The position numbers and the translations under genes were made by a program. Below, one piece after another: positions 34,592 through 42,712 of a stretch of DNA of 42,842 nt. Position 1 is the first letter of the stretch. Every line of letters begins with the position of its first letter. This DNA comes from JBAXQQ01 sp037131695 (GTDB lineage: Bacteria; Armatimonadota; Hebobacteria; CAIYQO01): positions 1 to 42,842 of the forward strand of contig CAZWZF010000042.1 in the NCBI GenBank assembly GCA_964638715.1. The letters are read 5' to 3'. Under the pieces are notes generated by a model. That model was not told the origin of the DNA. It saw only the letters and a program-made list of their open reading frames with translations, and made no database searches.

Positions 34592-34593
34592 AA

Positions 34594-36204
34594 TTATAAC
34601 ATCGCCACAAAAGACTTGAACTCATCCGGGTTAGTTGATTTCAGGGTTGCTTCTTCCAGGCTTACCTTGCGATTTTGTACCAGTTGCTTAAGGGCGTTGT
34701 CCATTGTCTGCATGCCGTATTTCGCGCTTGCCTGCAGCACTGATCCCATCTGGTGAACTTTGCCTTCGCGGATAAGATTGCGGATGGCGGGGGTTGCTAT
34801 CAGAATCTCTTGGGCGCAGCTTCTGCCTTTGCCGTCAATATTCGGGACCAGGTTCTGGCAGAAAATGCCTTCCAGGGTGTTGGATAGCTGGCTGCGAATC
34901 TGTTCTTGCTGGTGAGGCGGGAACACGTCAATCACGCGCTCAATGGTCTGCATCGCCGAGGTAGTATGCAGGGTGGCAAAAACAAGGTGGCCGGTCTCCG
35001 CTGCCGTTACTGCCGCCTGGATGGTTTCCAGGTCGCGCATTTCACCGATTAAAATGATATCCGGGTCCTGGCGCAGGACATGTCGCAGTGCCGTATTAAA
35101 ACTTTCTGTATCCGACCCCACTTCACGCTGGGTCACCACGCTTTGCTTGTTTTTATGCAGGAACTCGATTGGGTCCTCAACAGTAACAATGTGGGTGCGC
35201 CGAGTAGCATTTATTTCATCAATCATCGCCGCCAGTGTAGTGGATTTGCCAGACCCGGTAGGTCCGGTTACCAGCACCAGTCCGCGTGGACGCACTGTCA
35301 TCTCCCGCACAATAGACGGCATGTGCAGTTTGTCCAGAGATGGTATTTCATTTGGAATGGTACGAATTACCGCGCCGATGGAACCGCGCTGGCGATGCAC
35401 ATTAACACGGAAGCGTGATATCCTGGGCATTGAGTAAGCGCAGTCCAATTCCCATTTTGATTCGTAGGTCGTCACCTGCGGGTCGGATAATATGCCATAT
35501 ATTATCTCCTGCAATCGCATTGGTTTCATCACCGGGAATGGCATCGGTATCAACTCGCCGTGGACGCGCATCATGGGGGTAGAACCTACCGCCAGGTGAA
35601 GGTCGGACGCGCGGTATTCCATCATGTGCATCAACAGGTCATCCAGAGTAATATCGCCGGATGATTCCTCAGAAGAATGTCCCACAGTACCGCTTGTCGG
35701 CATCCCGAAAGAGGGAGTGAATGATTGAGTGTTCGCTTGCGGTGCCGATTGCTGGCGGCGTTCCGCATACCATTGCGAAATGGTATTTTGCAACTCATTT
35801 CGCGGGGCGATTTTCACGTCAAGTTCATTGCCGGTGATGGTTTTTATGGTGATTATCAACGCAGAATCCAGCGGGTTGGATACGGCAATGGTTAATACCC
35901 CCGCGCGGTAATCAATAGGCAGCACGTCATTGTTGCGGCAGGTTTCAAATGGCAGGTGATCCATCGCTGCACTGTTTGGCGGCAAGGTACGCGGCATCAC
36001 CAACTGGCATCTCATCTCATTTGATATCATCTCCGCCAGCTCTTTTTCACCCAATATGCCGTCATCAATCGCCACGCGCCCCAGCCACTCGTCAAGAGTA
36101 TCCGCGCGCTTCATCAATTGTTCCAGCATATTGGCGGGCAAAATGCCAACCTTCGCAATTATCTCGGATAACCGCTGATTAGTAGCAGTAGCAGCCGTCG
36201 CCAT
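34594..36204 (-). CDS. pilT: PilT-type retraction ATPase with N-terminal MshEN-like extension
   Basis: 536 residues; ordinary PilT is about 350. Residues about 10-145 resemble the N-terminal MshEN/GspE-N module (RLSEIIAKVGILPANMLEQL, then VAIDDGILGEKELAEMI and LPIDYRAGVLTIAVSNPLD). A linker follows (150-185), then a complete PilT core: DLHLAVGSTPMMRVHG, Walker A GPTGSGKS (314-321), EDPIE (343-347), Walker B DIILIGEMRD, the His box HLVFATLHT, and the PilT hallmark AIRNLIRE (473-480). It should power pilus retraction. The extension may bind cyclic di-GMP, but its motif is imperfect. ATG follows GAGGTG at four bases. No other pilus machinery gene is adjacent. Confidence 0.9.
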   Translation of the reverse strand: MATAATATNQRLSEIIAKVGILPANMLEQLMKRADTLDEWLGRVAIDDGILGEKELAEMISNEMRCQLVMPRTLPPNSAAMDHLPFETCRNNDVLPIDYRAGVLTIAVSNPLDSALIITIKTITGNELDVKIAPRNELQNTISQWYAERRQQSAPQANTQSFTPSFGMPTSGTVGHSSEESSGDITLDDLLMHMMEYRASDLHLAVGSTPMMRVHGELIPMPFPVMKPMRLQEIIYGILSDPQVTTYESKWELDCAYSMPRISRFRVNVHRQRGSIGAVIRTIPNEIPSLDKLHMPSIVREMTVRPRGLVLVTGPTGSGKSTTLAAMIDEINATRRTHIVTVEDPIEFLHKNKQSVVTQREVGSDTESFNTALRHVLRQDPDIILIGEMRDLETIQAAVTAAETGHLVFATLHTTSAMQTIERVIDVFPPHQQEQIRSQLSNTLEGIFCQNLVPNIDGKGRSCAQEILIATPAIRNLIREGKVHQMGSVLQASAKYGMQTMDNALKQLVQNRKVSLEEATLKSTNPDEFKSFVAML

Positions 36205-36245
36205 AAGTCACCTCATTTTTCCCAATCAGGCCATATTGTGAATTT

Positions 36246-36265
36246 ATTATAGTGTAAATATACAC
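36246..36265 (-). promoter_or_regulatory. -10 box and adjoining palindrome upstream of pilT
   Basis: TATAAT on the minus strand (36246-36251) is joined directly to a 14-bp near-palindrome, GTGTAAATATACAC (36252-36265), which fills the spacer and replaces any clear -35 box. An activator or repressor site is possible. Confidence 0.4.
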
Positions 36266-36397
36266 CATAGAGATGAAAATTAAAACATGGTATAGCGGCG
36301 ACTTGTTACTTTTTTAGAGTTTTTTAAGGATTTTAATGAAAAACAGCATTTTGAAAGTTGATTTAATAAGTAAATAGGTAACTGTCTCTATGTATTT

Positions 36398-36570
36398 GGT
36401 AGGGGAATTGTCCCCAATTCCCGCGCCGAACCGGAATAATGATGTGAAATAGCGAAATAGCGACAATTTTATTTTTTTGTGTTGCATTTACAAACCTTAT
36501 TTTGTCGCCACATCCGATTCATTCTATTAATAAAGACTCTGTCGCGGGAGATGAGGACATCTCCCCTACC
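36398..36570. mobile_element. 173-bp foldback MITE-like element, copy 2
   Basis: Same length, ends and internal GAAATAGCGACA segment as the copy at 30074-30246. Terminal GGTAGGGGAATTGTCC and GGACATCTCCCCTACC are inverted. ATTT occurs on both sides and may be a target duplication. The rest of the 36205-36646 gap holds the pilT promoter region on its left and a terminator on its right. Confidence 0.85.
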
Positions 36571-36590
36571 ATTTATTCCTGCGAAATAGC

Positions 36591-36617
36591 AAAAAAAAGA
36601 AGATACCCTCTGGGTAT
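36591..36617 (-). terminator. Terminator of the kinase/AAA+ operon
   Basis: A 6-bp stem ATACCC-AGA-GGGTAT (36603-36617), read on the minus strand, is followed by CTTCTTTTTTTT. It is about 30 bases after the radical SAM gene. Confidence 0.7.
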
Positions 36618-36646
36618 AATATGGACAGTCACCTATTAGTTCCACC

Positions 36647-37264
36647 TCACTCTTTCTCCGTCAACTCAACCCCGTTCTGTTGCAGAGAATTGCGGAACTT
36701 TTCTACAAAACCGGGGGGTGGGACACCTACTATCATTAATTCGCTGCCTTTCATTACCACCTGTATTCTGCCGCCGGGGTCGTCGGGAGGGATGGGTGGG
36801 ATTGCGTCTGTCAGGTAGATGATGTTCTGGTTTGCTGAACCTCGGTATGGGAATATGCCGGCTTGGTCTTTTTTGTATTCCCCATCTACCAGCACATCGA
36901 TGTGCTGCAATGCCCGGGTAATATTTTCATCATCGCTTTTTCGCAATTCATCCAAGGTGTATCCGGTGAATACCCAGGTGTTTTTTCCTTTGTCTTTGAC
37001 ATATTTCAGCAATTCCGCTAATCCTGCTGACTGGTCAAAAGGTTCGCCGCCGCTGACCGTTATGCCGTCTACATTGTTCTGCAGCATAAACTCCGCCAGT
37101 TCAGCGACTTCTACCTCGTCACCGCCGTTATAATCCCACATCTCCGGCGATATGCATCCTTCGCAACCCCTGCCGCACCCCATCAGCCAGGCAACCGCGC
37201 GATACCCCGGCCCCAGGATATCCCGCACACCAAGATTGATATTATAGATTTGCAGTTTTGACAT
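36647..37264 (-). CDS. NrdG-like radical SAM activase
   Basis: 205 residues of the single-cluster 4Fe-4S activase type. The cluster cysteines are Cys30, Cys34 and Cys37 in CGRGCEGC (C-X3-C-X2-C), followed by the SAM-binding SGGEPF (71-76). NrdG-type enzymes make a glycyl radical on a partner such as anaerobic ribonucleotide reductase. No such partner is encoded here. Instead the gene ends an operon with an FHA protein, Ser/Thr kinase and AAA+ protein, so its target may be unusual. A C-terminal extension (about 150-205) contains a Pro-rich loop and a segment predicted to be beta-alpha. It starts 14 bases after the small membrane protein gene. Confidence 0.88.
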   Translation of the reverse strand: MSKLQIYNINLGVRDILGPGYRAVAWLMGCGRGCEGCISPEMWDYNGGDEVEVAELAEFMLQNNVDGITVSGGEPFDQSAGLAELLKYVKDKGKNTWVFTGYTLDELRKSDDENITRALQHIDVLVDGEYKKDQAGIFPYRGSANQNIIYLTDAIPPIPPDDPGGRIQVVMKGSELMIVGVPPPGFVEKFRNSLQQNGVELTEKE

Positions 37265-37278
37265 ATTTGCTTAATCCT

Positions 37279-37617
37279 TTAAAATCGTCTGCTGAATGCG
37301 AATAGAGTTGTGAGATAGCAAATCCAGCGGATAAACAATATGATTATAAATGGCATCAGCAGAATTAATATCTTTTTCCTTCTCATGCCATATCGTGCAG
37401 ATACTGATAAAAATACTATCGATGCGCCAATTAACCCGCCGGCGATACCCCAGGCAAACCAGGGAATTCCTGTGAAGAAATTGGCACTGAACAATTCATC
37501 CATAATATAAAAGAAATAGAATGAAACATGGGCAAGCAGCCAATATATGCCGGGAATAACGTAAATTCCAATTAAAATTATCAGTGCTATCGCCGCCGCA
37601 ACGTATACAATCTCCAT
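37279..37617 (-). CDS. Small polytopic membrane protein
   Basis: 112 residues with three to four hydrophobic helices (about 4-25, 28-42, 50-72 and 83-105) and a basic loop SARYGMRRKKI on the likely cytoplasmic side. No family recognised. It starts at the base immediately after the kinase stop codon, so it is translated with the kinase. It may anchor or sense for the kinase, which itself has two C-terminal helices; this is inferred from position. Confidence 0.75.
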   Translation of the reverse strand: MEIVYVAAAIALIILIGIYVIPGIYWLLAHVSFYFFYIMDELFSANFFTGIPWFAWGIAGGLIGASIVFLSVSARYGMRRKKILILLMPFIIILFIRWICYLTTLFAFSRRF

Positions 37618-39978
37618 TTACACTTCGCTCCTTCGCATGAATCTAAACCACATCTTTAACCCAATGTAAATGAAAAATGCAAATGCAATAAATATGCCAA
37701 TATAACCAATTAGCGGCAACTTGAAAGTGATTATATCTCCCCATAAGCCGTCATAATTGATAACAGTTCGCGTCAACAACGAACTTTTAGTTACCATCAT
37801 TAACAATGCCCGGGTAATTGCAAAAAATGCAAAACCGATAACAAAACCTGTTAATAATCTTTTTAACGTAACAGTAAAAGGAAATAATATTCGGTATTTT
37901 AATATGAAAGGCGAGGATACCAATTCTGATATCCCGCTTTCAATATCTAATTTAAACTCATTTACCACCTGGCTTTTCTGGTCAAAATTCGAGTCAATAG
38001 TAATATCAAAAGTTCCTGACCTCTGGTTTATAATATTATTTGAAATATGCACCCCCGGTGCCTCATTTATGATATTAACAGCACCGAATGGCACACCGCA
38101 ACCGACGGTTGAATATCTTATTGAAATAGTCTTTTCTTCACCGGATTTAATCGAATACACCGAAATAGGGTCTGACTGTAAAAAAGTAACCTTCACCATT
38201 GGCAAATCCGGTTCTAATAAACGAAGAATCTTTTCAAAAGCTGCCAACACATTATCTTTCAACTCTTCTTTTATCACATCTATCTGCTGTGCCAACTTTT
38301 CCAACCCGCGCTGGCGCAGCCACGCGCATAATGCGCCGTCTTTCCATCGCGACATCGCCATATCATAGACAACCGGCCGGGATTTTCCTTTCCACAGATC
38401 TTTATTGGCATAGACCATCTTCACTAAATCCGCCGGAGTTGCCGCGAATACCCCGCGCATAATAGTGAAGGGTCGGTTTTGCTGAATCATGTACGTCAAT
38501 TCTTCCAGGCGCGTTTCCAACGGAGTATCTTTTAATTTTGCTACTTTATCCGCCATTTCCACATTTGGACGTTCTTTAAGCCGCAGCCACATCTCGAAAT
38601 ATATCAATAATTCTTCAGTACAAAGAGAATTTACAATTTTATTTTTTATGGCAAACTTATGGGCGCAAATAATCCATTCATCTTCGTTAGCTGCTTCATA
38701 ACCATCATAAAAAACAAATGGGCGCGCAGGATCGCAGCTAATGATAGAATAATAATAAACAGACATCGGCTCAGTATAATTACTATCACGATATCGTCGG
38801 ATATTCCGCGCGATATCAGTATCTATGGCAGCTATCCAGTTAATCAAGACTTCTGAGGTTATTATGTCTTCAATCGCCGCATCCTGTTCATCAAACATCA
38901 GGTCTGCTAAACCGGGCAAATCAACCACTATTTTGTTATTTATTTTATACGGCCGGTTTGCCTGCGCCAATTGATATGACTGGTCATTCGCGATTTTCAT
39001 CATGTCAGCTTCGTTGTTGCAGTCATTCAGCCAACGATCAACTTCTTCAGTACTCCAGCGCGTGCGGCGATTACGAATCAGCAACCCGCGCAGCAGCATG
39101 GTCAGCTTGCCAGGCAATCCTGCCGGAACTTCCACCGCACCGCCTTGCAGGTAAAAATCAAACAAGTCAGGCAGTTTTGACTGATGCAGACTGGTAGAAC
39201 CGGATAAAAGCTCGATGATGGTAATTCCCAATGAATAGTAATCGCAGGCGCGGGAAATCCTGCCCACTTTGCCAGACGCGTTATCGTCAACATAGCGGGG
39301 AAATGCTTCCGGTGCGGTGTATATCCAGGTGCCGGCCATTCGCTGAGTATCGCGGGATGTCTTGCTGCCTTCCATTACTGATGATATGTCAAAATCACCC
39401 AGCACCATTCTTTCTTTACCATTCTCTATCTGGATATAAATATTTGCCGGTTTTATATCGCGATGAATAATTCCCTGACCATGCAGGTATTTCAGGGCTT
39501 CATTAATCTGCGGCATCATCACCGTCATTATCCATTCCGGCGATGTCTCTGCGGATTTCTCTCCTACTATCGGCACGCGGTCTGCCAGGGTGCCGCCATT
39601 GCAATATTCCTGAATCTCGTAATAATACTCATCCTGCTGGATAACATTATAAGTATTTATGATGCCCGGGTGACTTAATTGGGGCAGTTTTTCCCACAAA
39701 TCCTGGCGCGGCGGGAACATCATCGCCGCCACTTTTATCATAACATCAACGGTTTTTGAACTGCACAAATATAGACCCGGACGGGTAGATTCCTGGGGGA
39801 AAACGGTTTTTATGACGGTATATTCGCCACATATAACAGTACCAGCCGCAAGGACGCCTAACGGCAGCGACGAAGTTTGATTGGCATATTCCTCGGCATC
39901 TATATGCCGGGTTGCCATTTCTTCTTCATTCACCCGTTTGGTTATATCTTCACCGATGCGTCTTGTCTGATCTGTCAT
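37618..39978 (-). CDS. Membrane-anchored Hanks-type Ser/Thr kinase with DFD motif
   Basis: 786 residues. The kinase domain is at about 52-318: ATP lysine Lys82 in MIKV, catalytic HRDIKPANI (172-180), APE (222-224) and DYYSLG (246-251). The metal-binding DFG is DFD here (195-197), an uncommon change that keeps the essential Asp. The glycine loop is not obvious. The middle (about 320-600) is helical and unrecognised. Residues about 610-695 form an immunoglobulin-like beta domain. Two membrane helices end the protein (about 700-722 and 757-778), so kinase and Ig-like part are probably both cytoplasmic. The adjacent FHA protein is the natural reader of its phosphothreonine sites. One base separates it from the FHA gene. 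Confidence 0.88.
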   Translation of the reverse strand: MTDQTRRIGEDITKRVNEEEMATRHIDAEEYANQTSSLPLGVLAAGTVICGEYTVIKTVFPQESTRPGLYLCSSKTVDVMIKVAAMMFPPRQDLWEKLPQLSHPGIINTYNVIQQDEYYYEIQEYCNGGTLADRVPIVGEKSAETSPEWIMTVMMPQINEALKYLHGQGIIHRDIKPANIYIQIENGKERMVLGDFDISSVMEGSKTSRDTQRMAGTWIYTAPEAFPRYVDDNASGKVGRISRACDYYSLGITIIELLSGSTSLHQSKLPDLFDFYLQGGAVEVPAGLPGKLTMLLRGLLIRNRRTRWSTEEVDRWLNDCNNEADMMKIANDQSYQLAQANRPYKINNKIVVDLPGLADLMFDEQDAAIEDIITSEVLINWIAAIDTDIARNIRRYRDSNYTEPMSVYYYSIISCDPARPFVFYDGYEAANEDEWIICAHKFAIKNKIVNSLCTEELLIYFEMWLRLKERPNVEMADKVAKLKDTPLETRLEELTYMIQQNRPFTIMRGVFAATPADLVKMVYANKDLWKGKSRPVVYDMAMSRWKDGALCAWLRQRGLEKLAQQIDVIKEELKDNVLAAFEKILRLLEPDLPMVKVTFLQSDPISVYSIKSGEEKTISIRYSTVGCGVPFGAVNIINEAPGVHISNNIINQRSGTFDITIDSNFDQKSQVVNEFKLDIESGISELVSSPFILKYRILFPFTVTLKRLLTGFVIGFAFFAITRALLMMVTKSSLLTRTVINYDGLWGDIITFKLPLIGYIGIFIAFAFFIYIGLKMWFRFMRRSEV

Positions 39979-39979
39979 A

Positions 39980-40507
39980 TTATTTTATTTTCACTTTAAA
40001 CAGCGATAATGAAAGCGCGATGATAGAGTCGTTATAAATAGGAACTTCTTCATCTTCGCTGAACTTTTCGTTATCAACTATTATATAATTTGTTTTGCCA
40101 ACGTGCTGTATATACCATTTCTGACCACGCCGCGTAAATAACGCATGTTTGCCAGATATCCATTCTGACTTGGCGACTTTAGCGACAATCACATCAGCTT
40201 TTTCATTTCTTCCAATAGTCTGGTTTTCTTTGACTGTAAACTCTATCGTTGGATCATCAATGGAAATCAGGGTTATCTTCTTTACTTCCCCCACTTTAGC
40301 AGTAATATCTTCCTTCGGTTTTGGAGCATCGGGAACATTATCTTTTTCTTCAGTTATTACAGAAACCAATGGAACCGCATTGGAATCAATAGATTCAATA
40401 GCAACCTGCGACAGGTCGCCATCGCCGCAACTACTGCAAAAAACCTGGTATATTTCATTTTCTTTGCCGCATAATGGACATTTTTTTACGTATCGCTGTT
40501 CAGCCAT
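39980..40507 (-). CDS. Zinc-ribbon FHA-domain protein
   Basis: 175 residues. An N-terminal zinc ribbon has Cys10, Cys13, Cys24 and Cys27. A charged linker (30-75) leads to an FHA domain (about 76-175) with Gly99-Arg100, the SxxH pair Ser118 and His121, and Asn140, the residues that read phosphothreonine. It is thus expected to bind the neighbouring kinase or its substrates. Its ATG is next to the AAA+ gene stop, and the kinase gene follows after one base. No membrane part. Confidence 0.9.
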   Translation of the reverse strand: MAEQRYVKKCPLCGKENEIYQVFCSSCGDGDLSQVAIESIDSNAVPLVSVITEEKDNVPDAPKPKEDITAKVGEVKKITLISIDDPTIEFTVKENQTIGRNEKADVIVAKVAKSEWISGKHALFTRRGQKWYIQHVGKTNYIIVDNEKFSEDEEVPIYNDSIIALSLSLFKVKIK

Positions 40508-42466
40508 TTATATTAACTCCCATTCCAGTTCATACCTGTTAATTTCCTGAGTTGCCGGTGGTATAAGTCGGGAAATTTTCATACTTTTCCCTGTCAATTC
40601 TATGTTTTTCCCAATTAATTCAAATAATATGCGTGCTAACGGATTAAGAATCAGTTTCTCAGCAAGATTACCCATACCGCGTCCACCTGCAGAAATATCT
40701 GTGCCGACAATCTCCATTACATTATCAATAACTTCAGGAGAAAATTGCACATCAATTTTCCATTTATCTTTAATCTGGGATGAAATTGACTTCAGGGTTT
40801 TATTCTCTAATATTTTACGCAACATTGGCAAGCGAACAAAGTCAAATACTACGATATTCTGACCAATTCTGTTTAACAGCTCCGGTCTTCCCAATACATG
40901 CTTGAAATAGTTCGATACTCCATCAAGCATTTTATCTTTAACGCTTTCATAATCGGTATCAATATTGGGGTCAATTTGTAATTTTGGCTGTCCGGTCAGC
41001 GGGTTAACTAATGGCCTGCCGGTGTTCTGGTCCAATTGGTAAATGCCAACATTGCTGGTGAAAATAATGATGCTTTCCGAAAAATATACCGTATCGCCGC
41101 GACCATCAGTCATTCGACCATCTTCTAAAATCTGTAAAAATTTATCCAAAATCGTCGGATGCGCCTTCTCTATTTCATCAAAAAGCAATACGCTGAATGG
41201 ATTTTTCTTAACCCGATTGGTAAGTTGGCCACCTTCTTCATACCCTACATATCCGGGAGGCGCACCCAGCAATCGCTGGTCAGACTGGCTCTGGCTATAT
41301 TCGCTCATGTCAAAACGGATACAGGCATCTTCGGTGCGGAATACCAGTTCGGATATCGCTTTGGCAAGCTCGGTCTTACCAACACCGGTAGGACCAGCAA
41401 AGAATAAGATACCGCGTGGTTTAGTGTTGCTGGAATGCTGCGCGCCGGATAACCCCAGTCGGGCACGGCGCAGTACATCCGCAACTGCATTCACCGCCGC
41501 TGGCTGCCCTATCACCCGCTGCGACAATATCTCCTCGGCTTTATCCATCCGGTTCCAATCCAAATTATCCCACTCACTGTCGGTTATACCATATTTAAAA
41601 CAGTCAATCAGCGACTTCGCTTTGGTAAACTTACTATCATTTTTACGCGCCATCATGCGTATTCCGCATAAATCGCGTATCGTCATGCCATCAGACAAAT
41701 CAACCAATTCTTTCTGATCAAACCGTTCATTCATAACTTTGTCATTTGAAAAGAATAATGAGAAGAACTTTTGGCGTTCATAATTATATGGAGTTTCGAT
41801 TTCAACTGAGCCGGAATACGGATTCCCCAGATATAGCCATGTCGGCAAATCTGTCAGCTTATCGCATAAAATAAGCAACATATTCTGGGTGACTTTCCTG
41901 TCATTGCCATCAACTGATGCCACCTGCTGGCTTTCTGCGGACGCCTTTAATAACCGTAAGAAGTTGCTCCGTTCGTTTTGCGGCATATTAATCGGCGAGG
42001 TTAGCAGTTGCGAGCCGTTTTCAATAATGAATAGTACCGATTTATTTCTATTAGACAGGCACAAACGCATCTGGTTAATCGCCTGGTCTATTGGATCTTG
42101 GGGTTGTACGGCCTGTGGTGCATTGCCAAGCAATTTTGTTTGAGGTTGCGTTTTCGCCGCGCTATTCAACACTTCAGTAAACAAATCTTCCGGCTTTTTC
42201 TCATCGGGCTTACCAGTATTACCGGCAAAAACCATTCCATCGATAGTATTATATGCAGCAATCAGGTCATATTTGCCTATCTGATTTTTATAGAGTTCAA
42301 AGAGTGCTTCGCGAATAGGACCCAGTGTCCACATCTTTCTGTCTTCACCGACAGGATACAACATGGTGTCTTTGATATTGCCATGAATATATAACTGCGA
42401 TTTAAAAGTTGATAATCGCTCTATTTCCCGAATCCACCGGGGAATCTGGTTTTCTTGCTGCGTCAT
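40508..42466 (-). CDS. ClpB/ClpA-type AAA+ protein with degenerate first ATPase module
   Basis: 652 residues. The C-terminal half is a complete Hsp100 D2 module: RVIGQPAAVNAVADVLRRARLGL near 317-339, Walker A GPTGVGKT (358-365), the pore loop GYVGYEEGG (405-413), Walker B LLFDE (427-431), sensor TSN (470-472), and the arginine-finger region GRPELLNRIG near 527. The N-terminal half (about 20-280) resembles an AAA domain with hydrophobic core strands (SQLYIHGN, VLFIIENG at 144-151, MLLILCDKL) but no Walker A, and Asn in place of the Walker B acid. It probably has a structural or peptide-binding role. No ClpP-binding loop was recognised. It is the first gene of the five-gene operon, so the unfoldase may act on phosphorylated or FHA-bound proteins. 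Confidence 0.88.
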   Translation of the reverse strand: MTQQENQIPRWIREIERLSTFKSQLYIHGNIKDTMLYPVGEDRKMWTLGPIREALFELYKNQIGKYDLIAAYNTIDGMVFAGNTGKPDEKKPEDLFTEVLNSAAKTQPQTKLLGNAPQAVQPQDPIDQAINQMRLCLSNRNKSVLFIIENGSQLLTSPINMPQNERSNFLRLLKASAESQQVASVDGNDRKVTQNMLLILCDKLTDLPTWLYLGNPYSGSVEIETPYNYERQKFFSLFFSNDKVMNERFDQKELVDLSDGMTIRDLCGIRMMARKNDSKFTKAKSLIDCFKYGITDSEWDNLDWNRMDKAEEILSQRVIGQPAAVNAVADVLRRARLGLSGAQHSSNTKPRGILFFAGPTGVGKTELAKAISELVFRTEDACIRFDMSEYSQSQSDQRLLGAPPGYVGYEEGGQLTNRVKKNPFSVLLFDEIEKAHPTILDKFLQILEDGRMTDGRGDTVYFSESIIIFTSNVGIYQLDQNTGRPLVNPLTGQPKLQIDPNIDTDYESVKDKMLDGVSNYFKHVLGRPELLNRIGQNIVVFDFVRLPMLRKILENKTLKSISSQIKDKWKIDVQFSPEVIDNVMEIVGTDISAGGRGMGNLAEKLILNPLARILFELIGKNIELTGKSMKISRLIPPATQEINRYELEWELI

Positions 42467-42533
42467 TCACCCACCCTCATCTGTTTCTTTTCTCTTGATT
42501 TAAAAGTTCAATAAAAGTTTGTTTGTCTGGCAA

Positions 42534-42562
42534 TACAGTTTTATACCGACTGGCAAATATAA
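42534..42562 (-). promoter_or_regulatory. Promoter of the five-gene kinase/AAA+ operon
   Basis: ATTACA and TATAAA on the minus strand have a 17-base spacer, about 70 bases before the AAA+ start. A five-codon reading frame (ATG AGG GTG GGT GAA TGA) overlaps that start, but its own ribosome site is weak. Coordinates are approximate by a base or two. Confidence 0.45.
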
Positions 42563-42575
42563 TGTAATTTTAACA

Positions 42576-42604
42576 AAAAATCCTAATCAGTGATTGGGAT
42601 TTTT
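42576..42604 (-). terminator. Terminator-like hairpin
   Basis: AAAAATCCTAATCA and TGATTGGGATTTTT pair with one G-U. On the minus strand a run of T residues follows. It would end transcription coming from beyond the right edge, just before the operon promoter. Confidence 0.6.
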
Positions 42605-42712
42605 CAGAAGATGTATAAAGAATAAATACTTCCTTATACTCTCAAGATTTTGAACTAAAAAACCTTTGCCAAAATCAGTAATTAATCGACTATAAATCTC
42701 TTTTTTCATCAT
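42587..42712 (-). pseudogene. Truncated DUF1016/YhcG-like nuclease remnant
   Basis: A 41-residue frame starting at tandem ATG codons, with AGGA six bases upstream. Residues about 8-33 (SRLITDFGKGFLVQNLESIR) resemble the N-terminal helical part of DUF1016 proteins, whose typical form is a FGKGF-NL--MR pattern. Intact family members are about 350 residues with a PD-(D/E)XK nuclease. Here the frame stops inside a terminator-like hairpin and nothing of the nuclease follows. Probably a decayed gene, though a free small protein cannot be excluded. Confidence 0.45.

Noticed and set aside
42457..42480. Five-codon leader frame overlapping the AAA+ start
   Set aside because: Ribosome site too weak and such short overlaps occur by chance; kept only as a note in the promoter entry.
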